Shown in pieces: positions 12,892 to 24,172 of a stretch of 64,000 bases of DNA. This DNA comes from Xiphophorus maculatus (taxonomy: Eukaryota; Chordata; Actinopteri; Cyprinodontiformes; Poeciliidae). Position 1 is the stretch's first letter, and the number at the start of each line of letters is the position of its first letter. The notes under the pieces are model-generated. The model saw only the letters and a program-made list of their open reading frames with translations. It searched no databases and had not been told where the DNA came from. Location of the stretch: positions 5,037,463-5,101,462 of the forward strand of contig NC_036456.1 in the NCBI RefSeq assembly GCF_002775205.1, in the 5' to 3' direction. A program made the translations under genes and the position numbers.

Positions 12892-13178
12892 TAAAATATA
12901 TACAGTACAAACCAAAAGTTTGGACACACCTTCTCATTGAATTCAATTAGAAAGTGTGTCCAAACTTTTGGTCTGTACTGTATTTTTACCCCTCCAGGGG
13001 GTCTTTTGTGGGCTCTAGTGTCACTTATATAAAAGTAGGCTGATGGGGAAGGAGAGGAAGACATGCGGCAAATATCGACGGGTCCGGGAGTCGAACCAGC
13101 GACGGCCACATTGAGGACTCAAGGCCTCCAAACGTGGGTTGTGCTAATCCCTACGCCACAATGACACACCCCACCGGT
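12892..13178 (-). mobile_element. tRNA-derived SINE, minus orientation, with a nested Tc1-type element
   Basis: Read on the minus strand there is an A-box-like start (GTGGCGTAGGGATTAGCAC) and a B-box (GGTTCGACTCC), followed by a tail domain containing GCCGCATGTCTTCC that is shared with the copy at 16511. GTGATTTTT flanks both sides (12883-12891 and 13179-13187), matching a SINE target duplication. The paralogous spacer near 18415 lacks the insertion, so it is younger than the gene duplication. A miniature element sits in its A/T-rich tail. Confidence 0.8.
12901..12982. mobile_element. Miniature Tc1/mariner-type palindromic element
   Basis: Inverted repeats beginning CAGTACAAACCAAAAG and ending CTTTTGGTCTGTACTG span almost the whole 78-bp element (12903-12980), flanked by TA on both sides. 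Nested in the tail of the SINE. Confidence 0.8.
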
Positions 13179-13187
13179 GTGATTTTT

Positions 13188-14063
13188 GACAATTATTTTG
13201 CATAAACTGCCTTCTGGTCTTCAAGGTTCTGCAGGCACTTTGCATTGACTCTGACCTTCAGCTCTTTACAAAGATTGTCAGTTTGATATTTTACAGATTC
13301 TCAGTACATTTCGTTATCCAGCCCTCTACTCTAAGATAACCCAATGCTTCATTGCTAATACCTGCCAATTTCATTTCTGGCGTTGTGTTTTAGGGTTGAT
13401 GTGCAGAACCAGTCTTCCTCCAGTGTGCAATGCCATTAAAAGAGGTTTGGTGTCATCAGACCAAACTATACTCCTTGTTCACATGACAAGATTTTAAAAG
13501 TGTTGGTTGATTTTCATAACCTAAGATGATGATAACAAAGCTATAGGTTTGGTCCTATAGGATGTGGTAACACACATCAAATGAACAGATTTCACTGCAA
13601 ACATTCAGATTCACACAAAACCAAAGTCTTGATCTAATCTTACGTTAAAAGCATCATGCTCCATATTTTGTGCGTACTCTGCCTTTATAAGCAGCCACAG
13701 GTCTGACATGGTGGCCGCTTATAAAGTGGTTTGATGTTCTGATTTCTTTGTCTTTAAACATCAAAATAAGTCTTTTTCAAAGTTGTACGTGATTTTTCTG
13801 CAGACAGAATTTAAACTAGAACAAAACACTACAGCAGGGATTTCCTTCACCAAATGCAGCTAATTTTCCATGTCCTGTTTAAAGCTACAGCAGAAATGAC
13901 GAGTCTGTCCCCTCCTCGTCTACATTTTTTTTCCATTCAGGCCATTAGGTGGTGATCATGACAAAAGCTCTCACTCCTACTTTGTCAGTCAAATTTAGTG
14001 TTGTCGATTTAAAGGGAACAAAGACGTGGAGCTTTTCTCATTCAGCTCGACTCGTTGATCAAG
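13188..14063. other. Promoter-side flank of NITR gene 4
   Basis: Nearly identical to about 18417-19305 in front of gene 5. Part of it (about 13230-13480) has the flavour of an old interspersed repeat (text such as GGTGTCATCAGACCAAACTA). No coding sequence. Confidence 0.5.
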
Positions 14064-15477
14064 ATGAGTCCTGGACAGCTTGTCGTCGGTCTAACATTTT
14101 TATTCTTGTTAAGGTTTGGTAAGTTTGTTTGTTCATTTGGCATCGTAATGTGATGCAGAATATTTAAATTTGTTTCTGCGTGTTTGATTTCAGAGATACT
14201 GATCCGTCTCTCCTTATCTCAGATCAGACTATTCTCCAGGTTTCCTCGTCTCTTGAACAAGGCAGTCGGTTTGTTTCAGTAAAAGCTGGAGAAAGTGTAA
14301 CTCTGCAATGTTTTCATGACCCAACTACAACTTCAAAGTTTAGTTGGTACAAACTGTCACTTGGACAGAAGCCAAAACTAATTTCTACTGTCTTCAAGTA
14401 CGACCCAAATGCATCTTTTCATAATGAGTTCAAAGATAATCCCCGCTTCACCCTAGACACCAAAGGAAATCTAAATAACCTGAAGATTACAAATCTGCAG
14501 CCCTCAGACTCAGGGATTTATTTCTGCGTCACCGGGAATTCATTCAAGACTGAGTTCAATGGAGGCACCGTCATTCACGTCGAAGAATCAGGATTAAACC
14601 TCCAGGCTTTGGTCCAACAGTCAGAAACTGAGATTTTCCAGCCAGGACACTCTGTGACTCTTAACTGTACAATACAAACTGGGAGCTGTGGTGGAGAACA
14701 CAGAGTTTACTGGTTCAGAAGCTCTGAGGAACATTATCCAGGACTAATTTACACTCATGAAGGGAGCAATGATCAGTGTGAGAGGAAGCCTGGGGAACAA
14801 ACTAATAAATGTGTGTTCAGTCTGCCACTGAAGAACCTTACTGTGTCTCATGTCGGGTCTTACTACTGTGCTGTTGCCTCATGTGGACAAATACTGTTTG
14901 GAAACGGGACGAACCTGAATGTGAAGAGTGAGTAACAACTTCTACTTTGTTTCCCCCTCAAATACAGTTCTCTCTTTCAGACACTAATGTCTGTATTCTT
15001 TCTGTCTCTCTGCAGCTAAGACAGACTCTGTGTATCTCCTGACAGGAGCTTTGGTATTCACCACATTTCTAAGTGTTTCACAGGCCGTGTTGTTGTTCAT
15101 TCTCTACAAGAGAAACCACTCAGGAGACCCAGGTACTTCAACTACATATTAATACCTACAAACTCAAGACGGCATCAATAAAGGATATGTCATTCTTTTC
15201 CAGACTCTCAGTCCAGAAGGTCTTCTCCTTCAGCAACCACTGCAGAAGTATTGTTTATTTACTTTTTACAACATTTATGTTATTCTGAAGTTTTTCTTGT
15301 CATTCACTTCAACTCTCTATTTCCCCATTTCATTTACAGGTTTACCAAAATGATAAAATCCTTTATTATGCAGCTTCCAAGACCAGAAGACTAATGGACC
15401 AGATTAATTGCACATCAGCGAGACAGAGAAATGAATATACTTACTGTGTTTACTCTATTGTAGAGCTGGACAATTGA
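14064..15477 (+). CDS. nitr: Novel immune-type receptor (NITR) gene 4, degenerate first ITIM
   Basis: Proposed exons are 14064-14118, 14196-14927, 15016-15132, 15204-15247 and 15340-15477 (362 codons, no stop). Leader, V plus I exon, transmembrane exon and linker exon match gene 3 closely, and the I domain is almost residue-identical. The V domain differs in the first framework and CDR-like segment (HDPTTTSKFSWYK in place of RDPDTPARAYWYK) and around DSGIYFC. The tail exon is the most divergent: its tyrosine sites are LYYAAS and CVYSIV, so the first lacks the aliphatic +3 residue of an ITIM. The gene may be a weak inhibitor or decoy, which is inference only. Exon 2 again uses the second AG of CAGAG. 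Confidence 0.92.
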
Positions 15478-16510
15478 TCCGAGTTGTGGTTGCTTTGTAA
15501 ATCCGACTGACATAACAGTATCTCGTTACTCTTGTATACACAATCTGTTACTCTTTGTGCAACTGTTGTCAAGTTTTGATGACAGAATGTCTGCTAGATG
15601 ATTGTCATTTGCTTAGATTTTTAAAGATAATTTACTCTTGCAAAAGTGTCTTGGGTTTTCTACCTGAGACTTTTCATCAAGTAATGAAATTTACCACAAA
15701 AAAAAAAACAACAAAGTGTGACATGTCAATTCACCCGCACACAATACCACAGACCCAGTTCTTTGACCTAAATAAATATTTATTTTACCCCAGAATGAAG
15801 TCATAATGCTCACTAATGGTCCTTACTAAAAACAAACTATTAAAGATGATTTTAATGAGAGAATATTAGATGCTTCTAAGCAAAGGTGAGGTATTTTAAA
15901 CAACTAAATACAAAACAGTTCACAAGAGAACTTTTACTACCAGTGAAGTACAAAGACATCTTTATTTGGGGTAGGGGCCTCGGAGGGACGGCAGGTGCTC
16001 AGATGGAAAAAGGGTCATTTTTTGTGGTATATGTGACGACCAGCTGCTTTCAAAGTGTGAGATCTTTTACAGGCACAGCTTGAAAATCATGTGTACTTAT
16101 TTTAAATCAATAGTCGTATGTATTCTGATGCAGATGTTTAATAATGTCCATAACTCTACACATTGGTTTCTCGGACAATCATACTGGAAACAACATGACA
16201 ATGTAATGTGATGTTACTTTAGCATCTATAAAATACACAACCAGTTAAAATCCACAAATGTATGAACATCTGAAAAAAAACTTGTTCAAATACCAGAGAC
16301 TTGACATAGACTCTTTTCCTGCTTTGAAGATCCTGATGACGTCACTGTGCCTGATTTGAATGTTGTTCTCTGTGGCAATCAGGAAAAGGTCAGAGTGTTT
16401 CTTTTCCGTTTCCTATTATCTTCTTGAAAATACACAGACGCTGTAAGTCACACTCAATGAGTTTTCCTCATTTAAAAAAAAAAACAGTGACCATTCTTCA
16501 GCTTAAATTT
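15478..16510. other. 3' flank of NITR gene 4
   Basis: Paralogous to the flank after gene 3, with several small indels. No supportable coding sequence or RNA gene. Confidence 0.5.
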
Positions 16511-16678
16511 TTTTTTTTCTCCGAAGAGTTTTTGAGGCGCTAGTGGCTCGTATTTTTTGCGACAGTAGGCAGACAGGAAATAGGGCGAGAAGACATGCGG
16601 CAAAGGTTGTCCTCGTCGAGGACTAAGGCCTCCAAACGTGGAGCATGCTAAACCCCTCCGCCACCACAGCACTCCCCT
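16511..16678 (-). mobile_element. tRNA-derived SINE, minus orientation, partly deleted
   Basis: Bounded by a perfect 15-bp target duplication, CTTCAGCTTAAATTT, at 16496-16510 and 16679-16693. On the minus strand it shows the A-box-like GTGGCGGAGGGGTTTAGCAT and the tail text GCCGCATGTCTTC shared with the SINE at 12892. The B-box part is missing. Same family, independent insertion. Confidence 0.85.
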
Positions 16679-16848
16679 CTTCAGCTTAAATTTAACAATT
16701 ACTAAAAAAGAGTAATGAAATCTTTACTGTGCAATGTTTTTGTTGAGTAGAACACAAGTGTATATGCGCTCACCAAAAGGACCCAAAGATGCTCGAGAAA
16801 CTTTTGTAGCTACTTGTATTGCTTGAAGTCTTCCTATATCCTACAGTG

Positions 16849-17405
16849 TGTTAGGCGTGTGGGGTTTGGGTTCTGTGTGTGGTCTTTATTTTCTCACAGT
16901 TTCCACCAGAGGGAGCCAGGAAGCTGTTGTGGAGTCTGGACCTGCCAATCAATCACATCTCACGTCTGCTAATCATGCAGGCTCATCAGCCCGAGGATAA
17001 GAGGACCTAGTTTCCAGTCCTTCGGTGCCTGAGTGTCAACCTAACATGATACTCTGACCCCTCTGTTGTCCCTGCGATAGTTTGGTATTTGTGCTACTTT
17101 GTGATGATCTCTTGATGTCACCAGTCTTCTCTCTGGTGACTCCCTGGATTCTCTTCCTCCAGTCAATCTGGTTTCTCCTCGTGATCTAAAGACTCCAAGT
17201 AATTAACTCTGCTTCAAGCTCCACGGCTGGCAAAGTTCCACTCCTTTTTCTCAATTCAAACTCTTTGTATCCTGTCCGTCCTCCAACGTCTCCACTGACC
17301 AGCAGCTTTCCTCGTATCATACCCAAGACCTCAATAGCTACGGCAGTTCTAAGACTCCTCCACTAAGGCTCAGCTCTGGACTCCTTTCGCCTCTCCCTCG
17401 TGGAC

Positions 17406-17438
<33 letters not shown>

Positions 17439-17653
17439 GTAAGATCCTCATTTCTCCTGAACATCCCACCCTGAACTTTCCAAGTACTCCCCACTCAGTC
17501 AGTCTTCCTGATCCTTCCCTCGTTTCCAGATTTCCTGGACAAAGACTCATAATCAAATTCATTGTTGTTCAATAAACTTCATTAATTTTTTCCATCTGCC
17601 TCCTGAGAGTGTTCTGCATGTGGGCCAAAAGCTTACCTAAGACCATTACAACA
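16849..17653 (+). mobile_element. LTR-like fossil insertion (probable solo LTR)
   Basis: About 800 bp are present here but absent from the paralogous spacer near 12009, so this is an insertion. It begins TGTTAG, ends near TTACA or ACAACA, carries an AATAAA near its end, and its last 50 bases resemble the end of the solo LTR at 27127. No internal coding part is left. The family is not assigned and the target duplication is unclear. A CAT microsatellite (about 17407-17438) lies inside. Confidence 0.6.
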
Positions 17654-19305
17654 TGTTAATAAGCCTCCAAGCAGATAAAAACTGAGACCGACAGCGCAGT
17701 GTATGTCCATAAGATGAACCAATCACATCCGTTTCTGTCCGACTCTCTACGGATTGGTTTCTATCACCATCATATCAGCTTTTCAAAATAAATCTTTTGA
17801 AACCTTGTCTTCGCCTTGGCAGCGTTCTGACTACTTACTCTTGTAGATTCAATCCAGTAAAGATTCAATCAGTCCCTCTGATCTGGGATGGAAACCTTTG
17901 CTTTGTTTATGCCCCAGAAACCTTTGTTTCTGTAAACTGTGAAGGCCTTCTCAAGCCACAGATATAACCCACCTTTGGTTTAGTCTGCAAATGGGTTAAT
18001 ATAAGTGGTAGACTGCAGTCATAATTATGTCTTTAAATTATAAACATTTCTTGCTACAAAATGTCGTGGGTGGAGGTGATAATGACTGAATCTACATGAC
18101 GTGATATAAAATTTATGGATGGTGTCTTGTGTCTCTGATATATCCTCAAGTTCCAGTAAAATGTCTGACTGTAGAATGGGCCACAATAATCAAAACTAAC
18201 ATGTGAGATAATAAGACCTGTCAGTCCGATACTATCCTCTTCCTCACAGTCAGTTTATAGAAATAATCCAAACCACATTAGAGCCCAAATGATCCAAAAT
18301 TGGAATGCCACTGGATACAATTTCTGAACATATTATCAAAAATTTATTGAATTATTTTAGAAAGTGTAATTCTTGACTTCGAAATGTTTAAACTAGTCAA
18401 ATAGTTTCACAGGTGTGATTTTTGACAATTATTTTGCATAAACTGCCTTCTGGTCTTCAAGGTTCTGCAGGCACTTTGCATGCACTCTGACCTTCAGCTC
18501 TTCAGAAAGAATGTCAGTTTGATATTTTACAGATTCTCAGTACATTTCGTTATCCAACCCTCTTCTCTAAGATAACCCAATCCTTCATTGCTAATACCTT
18601 CCAATTTCATTTTTGGCGTTGTGTTTTAGGGTTGATGTGCAGAACCAGTCTTCCTCCAGTGTTCAATGCCATTAAAAGAGATCAGGTTTGGTGTCATCAG
18701 ACCAAACTATACTCCTTGTTCACATGACAAGATTTTAAAAGTGTTGGTTGATTTTCATAACCTAAGATGACGATGACAAAGCTATAGGTTTGGTCCTATA
18801 GGATGTGGTAACACACATCAAATGAACAGATTTCACTGCAAACAATCAGATTCACACAAAACCAAAGTCTTCATCTAATCGTACGTTAAAAGCATCATGC
18901 TCCATATTTTGTGCGTACTCTGCCTTTATAAGCAGCCACAGGTCTGACATGGTGGCCGCTTATAAAGTGGTTTGATGTTCTGATTTCTTTGTCTTTAAAC
19001 ATCAAAATAAGTCTTTTTCAAAGTTGTACGTGATTTTTCTGCAGACAGAATTTAAACTAGAACAAAACACTACAGCAGGGGTTTCCTTCGCCAAATGCAG
19101 CTAATTTTCCATGTCCTCTTTAAAGCTACAGCAGAAATGACGAGTCTGTCCCCTCCTCGTCTACATTTTTTTTTCCATTCAGGCCATTAGGTGGTGATCA
19201 TGACAAAAGCTCTCACTCCTACTTTGTCAGTCAAATTTAGTGTTGTCGATTTAAAGGGAACAAAGACGTGGAGCTTTTCTCATTCAGCTCGGCTCGTTGA
19301 TCAAG
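17654..19305. repeat. Tandem paralogue of the spacer upstream of NITR gene 4
   Basis: Matches about 12010-14063 apart from the SINE and LTR-like insertions. It contains the promoter-side flank of gene 5, including the conserved stretch from about 19095 to the start codon. No additional gene. Confidence 0.8.
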
Positions 19306-20721
19306 ATGAGTCCTGGACAGCTTGTCGTCGGTCTTATGTTTTTATTCTCGTTAAGGTTTGGTAAGTTTGTTTGTTCATTTGGCATCGTAATGTGATGCAG
19401 AATATTTAAATTTGTTTCTGCGTGTTTGATTTCAGAGATACTGATCCGTCTCTCCTTATCTCAGATCAGGCTATTCTCCAGGTTTCCTCGTCTCTTCAAC
19501 AAGACAGTCGGTTCATTTCAGTAAAAACTGGAGAAAGTGTAACTCTGCAATGTTTTTGTGACCCAACTACAACTTCAAAGTTCAGTTGGTACAAACTGTC
19601 ATTTGGACAGAAGCCAAAACTAATTTCTACTGTCTTCAAGTACGACCCAAATGGAACTTTTCATAGAGAGTTCAAAGATAATCCCCGCTTCACCCTAAAC
19701 ACTACAGCAAATTTAAATAACCTGAAGATTACAAATCTGCAGCCCTCCGATTCAGCGACTTATTTCTGCATCACTGGGTATTCATACAAGATTGAGATCG
19801 ATGGAGGCACCGTCATTCACGTCGAAGGATCAGGATTAAACATCCAGGCTTTGGTCCAACAGTCAGAAATTGAGATTTTCCAGCCAGGACACTCTGTGAC
19901 TCTTAACTGTACAATACAAACTGGGAGCTGTGGTGGAAAACACAGAGTTTACTGGTTCAGAAGCTCTGAGGAGCATTATCCAGGACTAATTTACACTCAT
20001 GAAGGAAGCAATGATCAGTGTGAGAGGAAGCCTGGGGAACAAACTAATAAATGTGTGTTCAGTCTGCCACTGAAGAACCTTACTGTGTCTCATGTCGGGT
20101 CTTACTACTGTGCTGTTGCCTCATGTGGACAAATACTGTTTGGAAACGGGACGAACCTGAATGTGAAGAGTGAGTAACAACTTCTACTTTGTTTTCCCCT
20201 CAAATACAGTTCTCTCTTTCAGACACTAATGTCTGTATTCTTTCTGTCTCTCTGCAGCTAAGACAGACTCTGTGTATCTCCTGACAGGAGCTTTGGTATT
20301 CACCACATTTCTAAGTGTTTCACAGGCCGTGTTGTTGTTCATTCTCTACAAGAGAAACCACTCAGGAGACCCAGGTACTTCAACTACATATTAATACCTA
20401 CAAACTCAAGACGGCATCAATAAAGGATATGTCATTCTTTTCCAGACTCTCAGTCCAGAAGGTCTTCTCCTTCAACAACCACTGCAGAAGTATTGTGTTT
20501 TACCCTTCATAAAATTCAAGTCAGTAGTAACGTTTTCTTCTCAATTTACAATAATTTTCCCAAAATTTATTTTTCCGTCTGATATACAGGGCGACCTAAG
20601 TGGGGAAAGCCTTCATTATGCAGCGTTGAGGACGAGAAGATTAACAGACCAGAAGAGCAGCAGATCATCAAGGCAGAGACATGAAGAACCTGACTGTGTG
20701 TACTCCTCTGTACAGACGTAG
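19306..20721 (+). CDS. nitr: Novel immune-type receptor (NITR) gene 5, canonical first ITIM
   Basis: Proposed exons are 19306-19360, 19438-20169, 20258-20374, 20446-20489 and 20590-20721 (360 codons). The V half is a mosaic: its N-terminal portion resembles gene 3 (LQQDSRFISVKTGESVTLQC), then comes the gene-4-like DPTTTSKFSWYK, then a distinct CDR3-like end (ITGYSYKIEIDGGTVIHV). The I domain with FGNGTNLNV, the transmembrane helix and the linker exon are nearly identical to genes 3 and 4. The tail starts GDLSGES and carries a canonical LHYAAL plus CVYSSV, making this the best inhibitory candidate of the subfamily. Leader and acceptor use are as in genes 3 and 4. Confidence 0.92.
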
Positions 20722-23700
20722 ATATGGATAATTGTTCCATCAGTTAGTGCTAACAAAATGTGATTGCTTTGTAAATCGGACCATCTTTTTTTATTTTATT
20801 TTATGCTGATTGTATTTGGCTCTTCACTTATTTTGATGGCTGAATATCTGAGCTAGATCATCATCATTGACTTTGCTGACATTTTTAAAGATAATTAACT
20901 TTACTATAGCAAGCACATTTCAAGTTGTCTGCCTCTGACTTCTCATCAAGGAATTAAATTTACCACAAAAAAATAAAATAAAATAAATATGTATATGGTA
21001 CGTCGTGATGTCATCTCCTGGATTTGCGAAGCACAATCTCACCCTCACTCGTCGCCACAGACCCAGTTCTGTGACCTGAATCGCTGAATGTTTGAGGTCA
21101 GCATCGATCTTAGAAACCACAATGCTCCATAATGCTCCTCGCCAAAAAACAAACGTTTAAAAATAACTCTTATATTAGATGATGAGGTGCTAGTAAGCAA
21201 AATGTGTGATTTATTTATTTATTTTTTTAAAAGCAAAGAACTCAACAACAGTTTCCAGCAAAATTATACTGCTACTCCAACCCTTATCTCTTGGTCTACC
21301 TACAGTACACAAGTAGCTTTAATAACTTATTTTTATACTGATTTATTTTAAAACTGAGACTCAGGTTGAAACAAATTGATGTCTTTCCAGCATTCACATT
21401 CAGTAGAGTCCACCTGCTTGTGTTCTGCTCCGTCTAGACCAGCAAAGTTGTTGTTATTCAGGGGCTTCATTTATTTCTGTTTCGTTGTTGTTGACTTCTT
21501 ATGTCAAAAGGTCAACTGATTCCCTGGGGAAAGAAACTTCAGTGCTCTGTGAGCGCCTCCTGCTGGTCAAAAACTGATCAGCAGAACTGAATCGCAAAGG
21601 AAGTCCTGCTGTAAAGCCTCCATTTTAGTTCCAAGCACCCAGTGTGGAGAGGCGAGTGAAGCGTCTATTGTGTTGAAAAGAGAGAGTCGCACACGACACC
21701 AACGACTGTCAGACTTTTTCGTGCAAAGAGTCGAGTGGTCTGCAGTGGGAGGAGAGAAACGTGCAGGAGTGTTTGACAGGAAGAGACAGCGCAGTGTGGT
21801 CTGAGCACATCTGAGGTGAGCGTCGCTCAACCTCATGCATCGACTCTCTTCAGACCATTGTGAAAACATCAGGGTTCTGATCAAATCAAAGCTGCTGCTG
21901 CTGAGTGTCAGCGTACTTAGTTTGATTTTTAAAAATGTGTCACACACAAAAGGGCGACCTAAATGGTCTCACATCATAGTGAGATTAAAAGAACAAGAAG
22001 ACAACGTTTATGCATTGAACCACAGACCACACCCATCAGACAGGACCGTCACTGTCGCCGTGGGAACGTGTTTGAGCCGAGGGTAGGGGTGGTCTCGTGT
22101 GTGGATTTTGGTGAGAGAGCCGAGCGCAGCAGCAGAACAACAACGCGACACCACATGCAGTAAAATGAACGCTGACAATAATATCCACGTTCTTTGTGTT
22201 CTTAGGTTTTCTTCATCTTGGAGGCTAACGCTACAAACAGCACTGACAGAAACACACCTCAATCTGGAAAACGCTTCAGATTTATAGTTTTCTTCACATC
22301 ATGACTTCCTTCAGCAATACGGTCTAATTTGGTTCAGTGTATTTTGCTTCTATGGTGGCGGATCACATCGGAACACTTTTCATTGGATAAAAACTGACAC
22401 AGTTCAAATGAATTAGATTTAAATAATACATAATGTCAATACCAACCATCTGGTTTCTTCCAATTAAAATGTGACTCAGAAGAAAAGTGTCAGACATTTA
22501 AGTAGATAATCTATCTATCAAAGTTTATGAGTGTGAACATATGAGAGCAGACCTTTTCAAATTAAGAGCAGGTTTCCTTCTTCTCTCAAATCTTGTGTTT
22601 CTCTCACTCTAACATGGTAAAAAGGGAAGTAAGAAGAACCACAGACTAGCAGGCTAGACTAGACTAGACTAACATCACATGGATATTGGACTTCTGATCT
22701 CAAAAATCCAATATCCGTGCCGATATATTAGAAGTCATTTGGCCGATAACCAATACCAATACCGATATTTTTACCTATATCTACTTAGTGACACTATATG
22801 TCTTTCTCTACTGTGGAATTAAAATGCTGCATAATCTTTGTCAAGTTAGCCTGCTACCAGAAGCAAATGCTAAAATGGAGTCGGAAAATGATCTAACTCT
22901 TCCAACTTGCATTATGTTTAATGTCTAATTTATTCATGACATTTTCTCTCTCTAAGACAACGACAACAATGCAGGCGTCATTGTCACTTGTTTGTCTTAT
23001 AAAAACGTCTTTTATATCGGTGAGTTATTGTGACGGAATTACATTTTACAGTGAACATTGGCCGATACCGAAACAGTGGCGACAATATTGCGCATCCCCA
23101 CCACAGAGTGTTGACACGTCATGAAAAAAAAAGACACAAAAGAAAAAAATTCTCTTTATTTTATCTGCTGGACTTCTGAAGGCAAACTGTTTCATGATTG
23201 GTGGAATAAGATGAGTTGGTGAAGAACTGAAGTTGCACAAAGCGAGCCGGAAACAACGGGGAGCAACGGAACCAGGTTGTTTGACGAGGAGAAGCCACGT
23301 GTGACGCTGATGATCCGTCTGCTCATAGTGAGTCATAAACGGGCCGAGATAAACGCCGTTCCTCAGGAAGAGGCTGCAGTGTGAGAGAGGACAGCTGCAA
23401 CCTTCAGCACCAAAGGCCTCAGACTGAGCAGACATGTTGGACTAACTTCCCGTTTTTATAATGAGAGTAACATCAAAATGTGTGTTTCTGCAAAGGCGTT
23501 GAAGAGAAATAAAGCAACAGTGAGGTGTGTGATGTTGAATGTGTTGGTTTCTGACAGTCCCTCCCCAGTTTCCACTGCGGTGACGTTTAGCCACAGAGAG
23601 ACTAGCCTTCAGCGCTGCACCAAAACCACAAGTGGCAAAAGCTTCTCTACTCTCACATCAAGAGATTCGATCTTCTCTTTTAAGGTGTGTTTAGTGGGCC

Positions 23701-24172
23701 TCAGGGAAGGCCTGGTAAAACTCATTCTCCTTTGCTGCTGAAACTCACCAAACAATAGCAGTAAGTGAAAAAGTGCAAAGTGTTGCCTACTGTCCTTTCA
23801 TAAAAAACGCTTCAGTAGTGATGTTGGGGCGAGTTCCTCTTGATGAAATGTGTGTTTAGGTCAAGAAAGATGGCAGTGGGGAAATGATGCTAAGTGAACT
23901 AAACTAAGACAATATGGGTCAGGGGTAGAACAACATAATTTGTTTTAAAAAGATTTAAAAATCACGTGTGGCACATTTTGTCATGTTACAAACAATAAAC
24001 TTCCATTTATTTTATAGAGAGTTTCTTTAATAGACAAACACAAAATAGTACACAATCAAGATTGAGCAAAGCTGGTTTTTTCCATTTTTGCTAGAAGAGA
24101 CACAGAAAACAATACAGAAATGACTCATGACGATAATACAGCCTTAGCTGCTGTTATTAATATTGAGAGAGT
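20722..24172. other. Spacer between the NITR and single-V receptor clusters
   Basis: No gene could be supported. Open frames at 21567-21947 (minus), 22008-22262 (minus) and 23046-23435 (minus) show no domain and no splice partners. About 22680-23095 is an old interspersed repeat rich in CCGATA-type text (for example GGCCGATAACCAATACC). This is where transcription changes from the plus to the minus strand, so the two clusters converge here. Confidence 0.5.

Noticed and set aside
1837-20721. T-cell receptor or antibody V genes, suggested by the V domains and FGxG motifs
   Set aside because: V and the J-like motif are already joined in one exon with an I domain, helix and ITIM tail; no heptamer/nonamer signals were seen.
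21567-22287. Cluster of overlapping open frames between the receptor clusters
   Set aside because: No domain, no consistent splice sites, comparable frames on both strands; a short match to the start of the NITR 5 tail exon (GGGCGACCTAA) is too brief to count.
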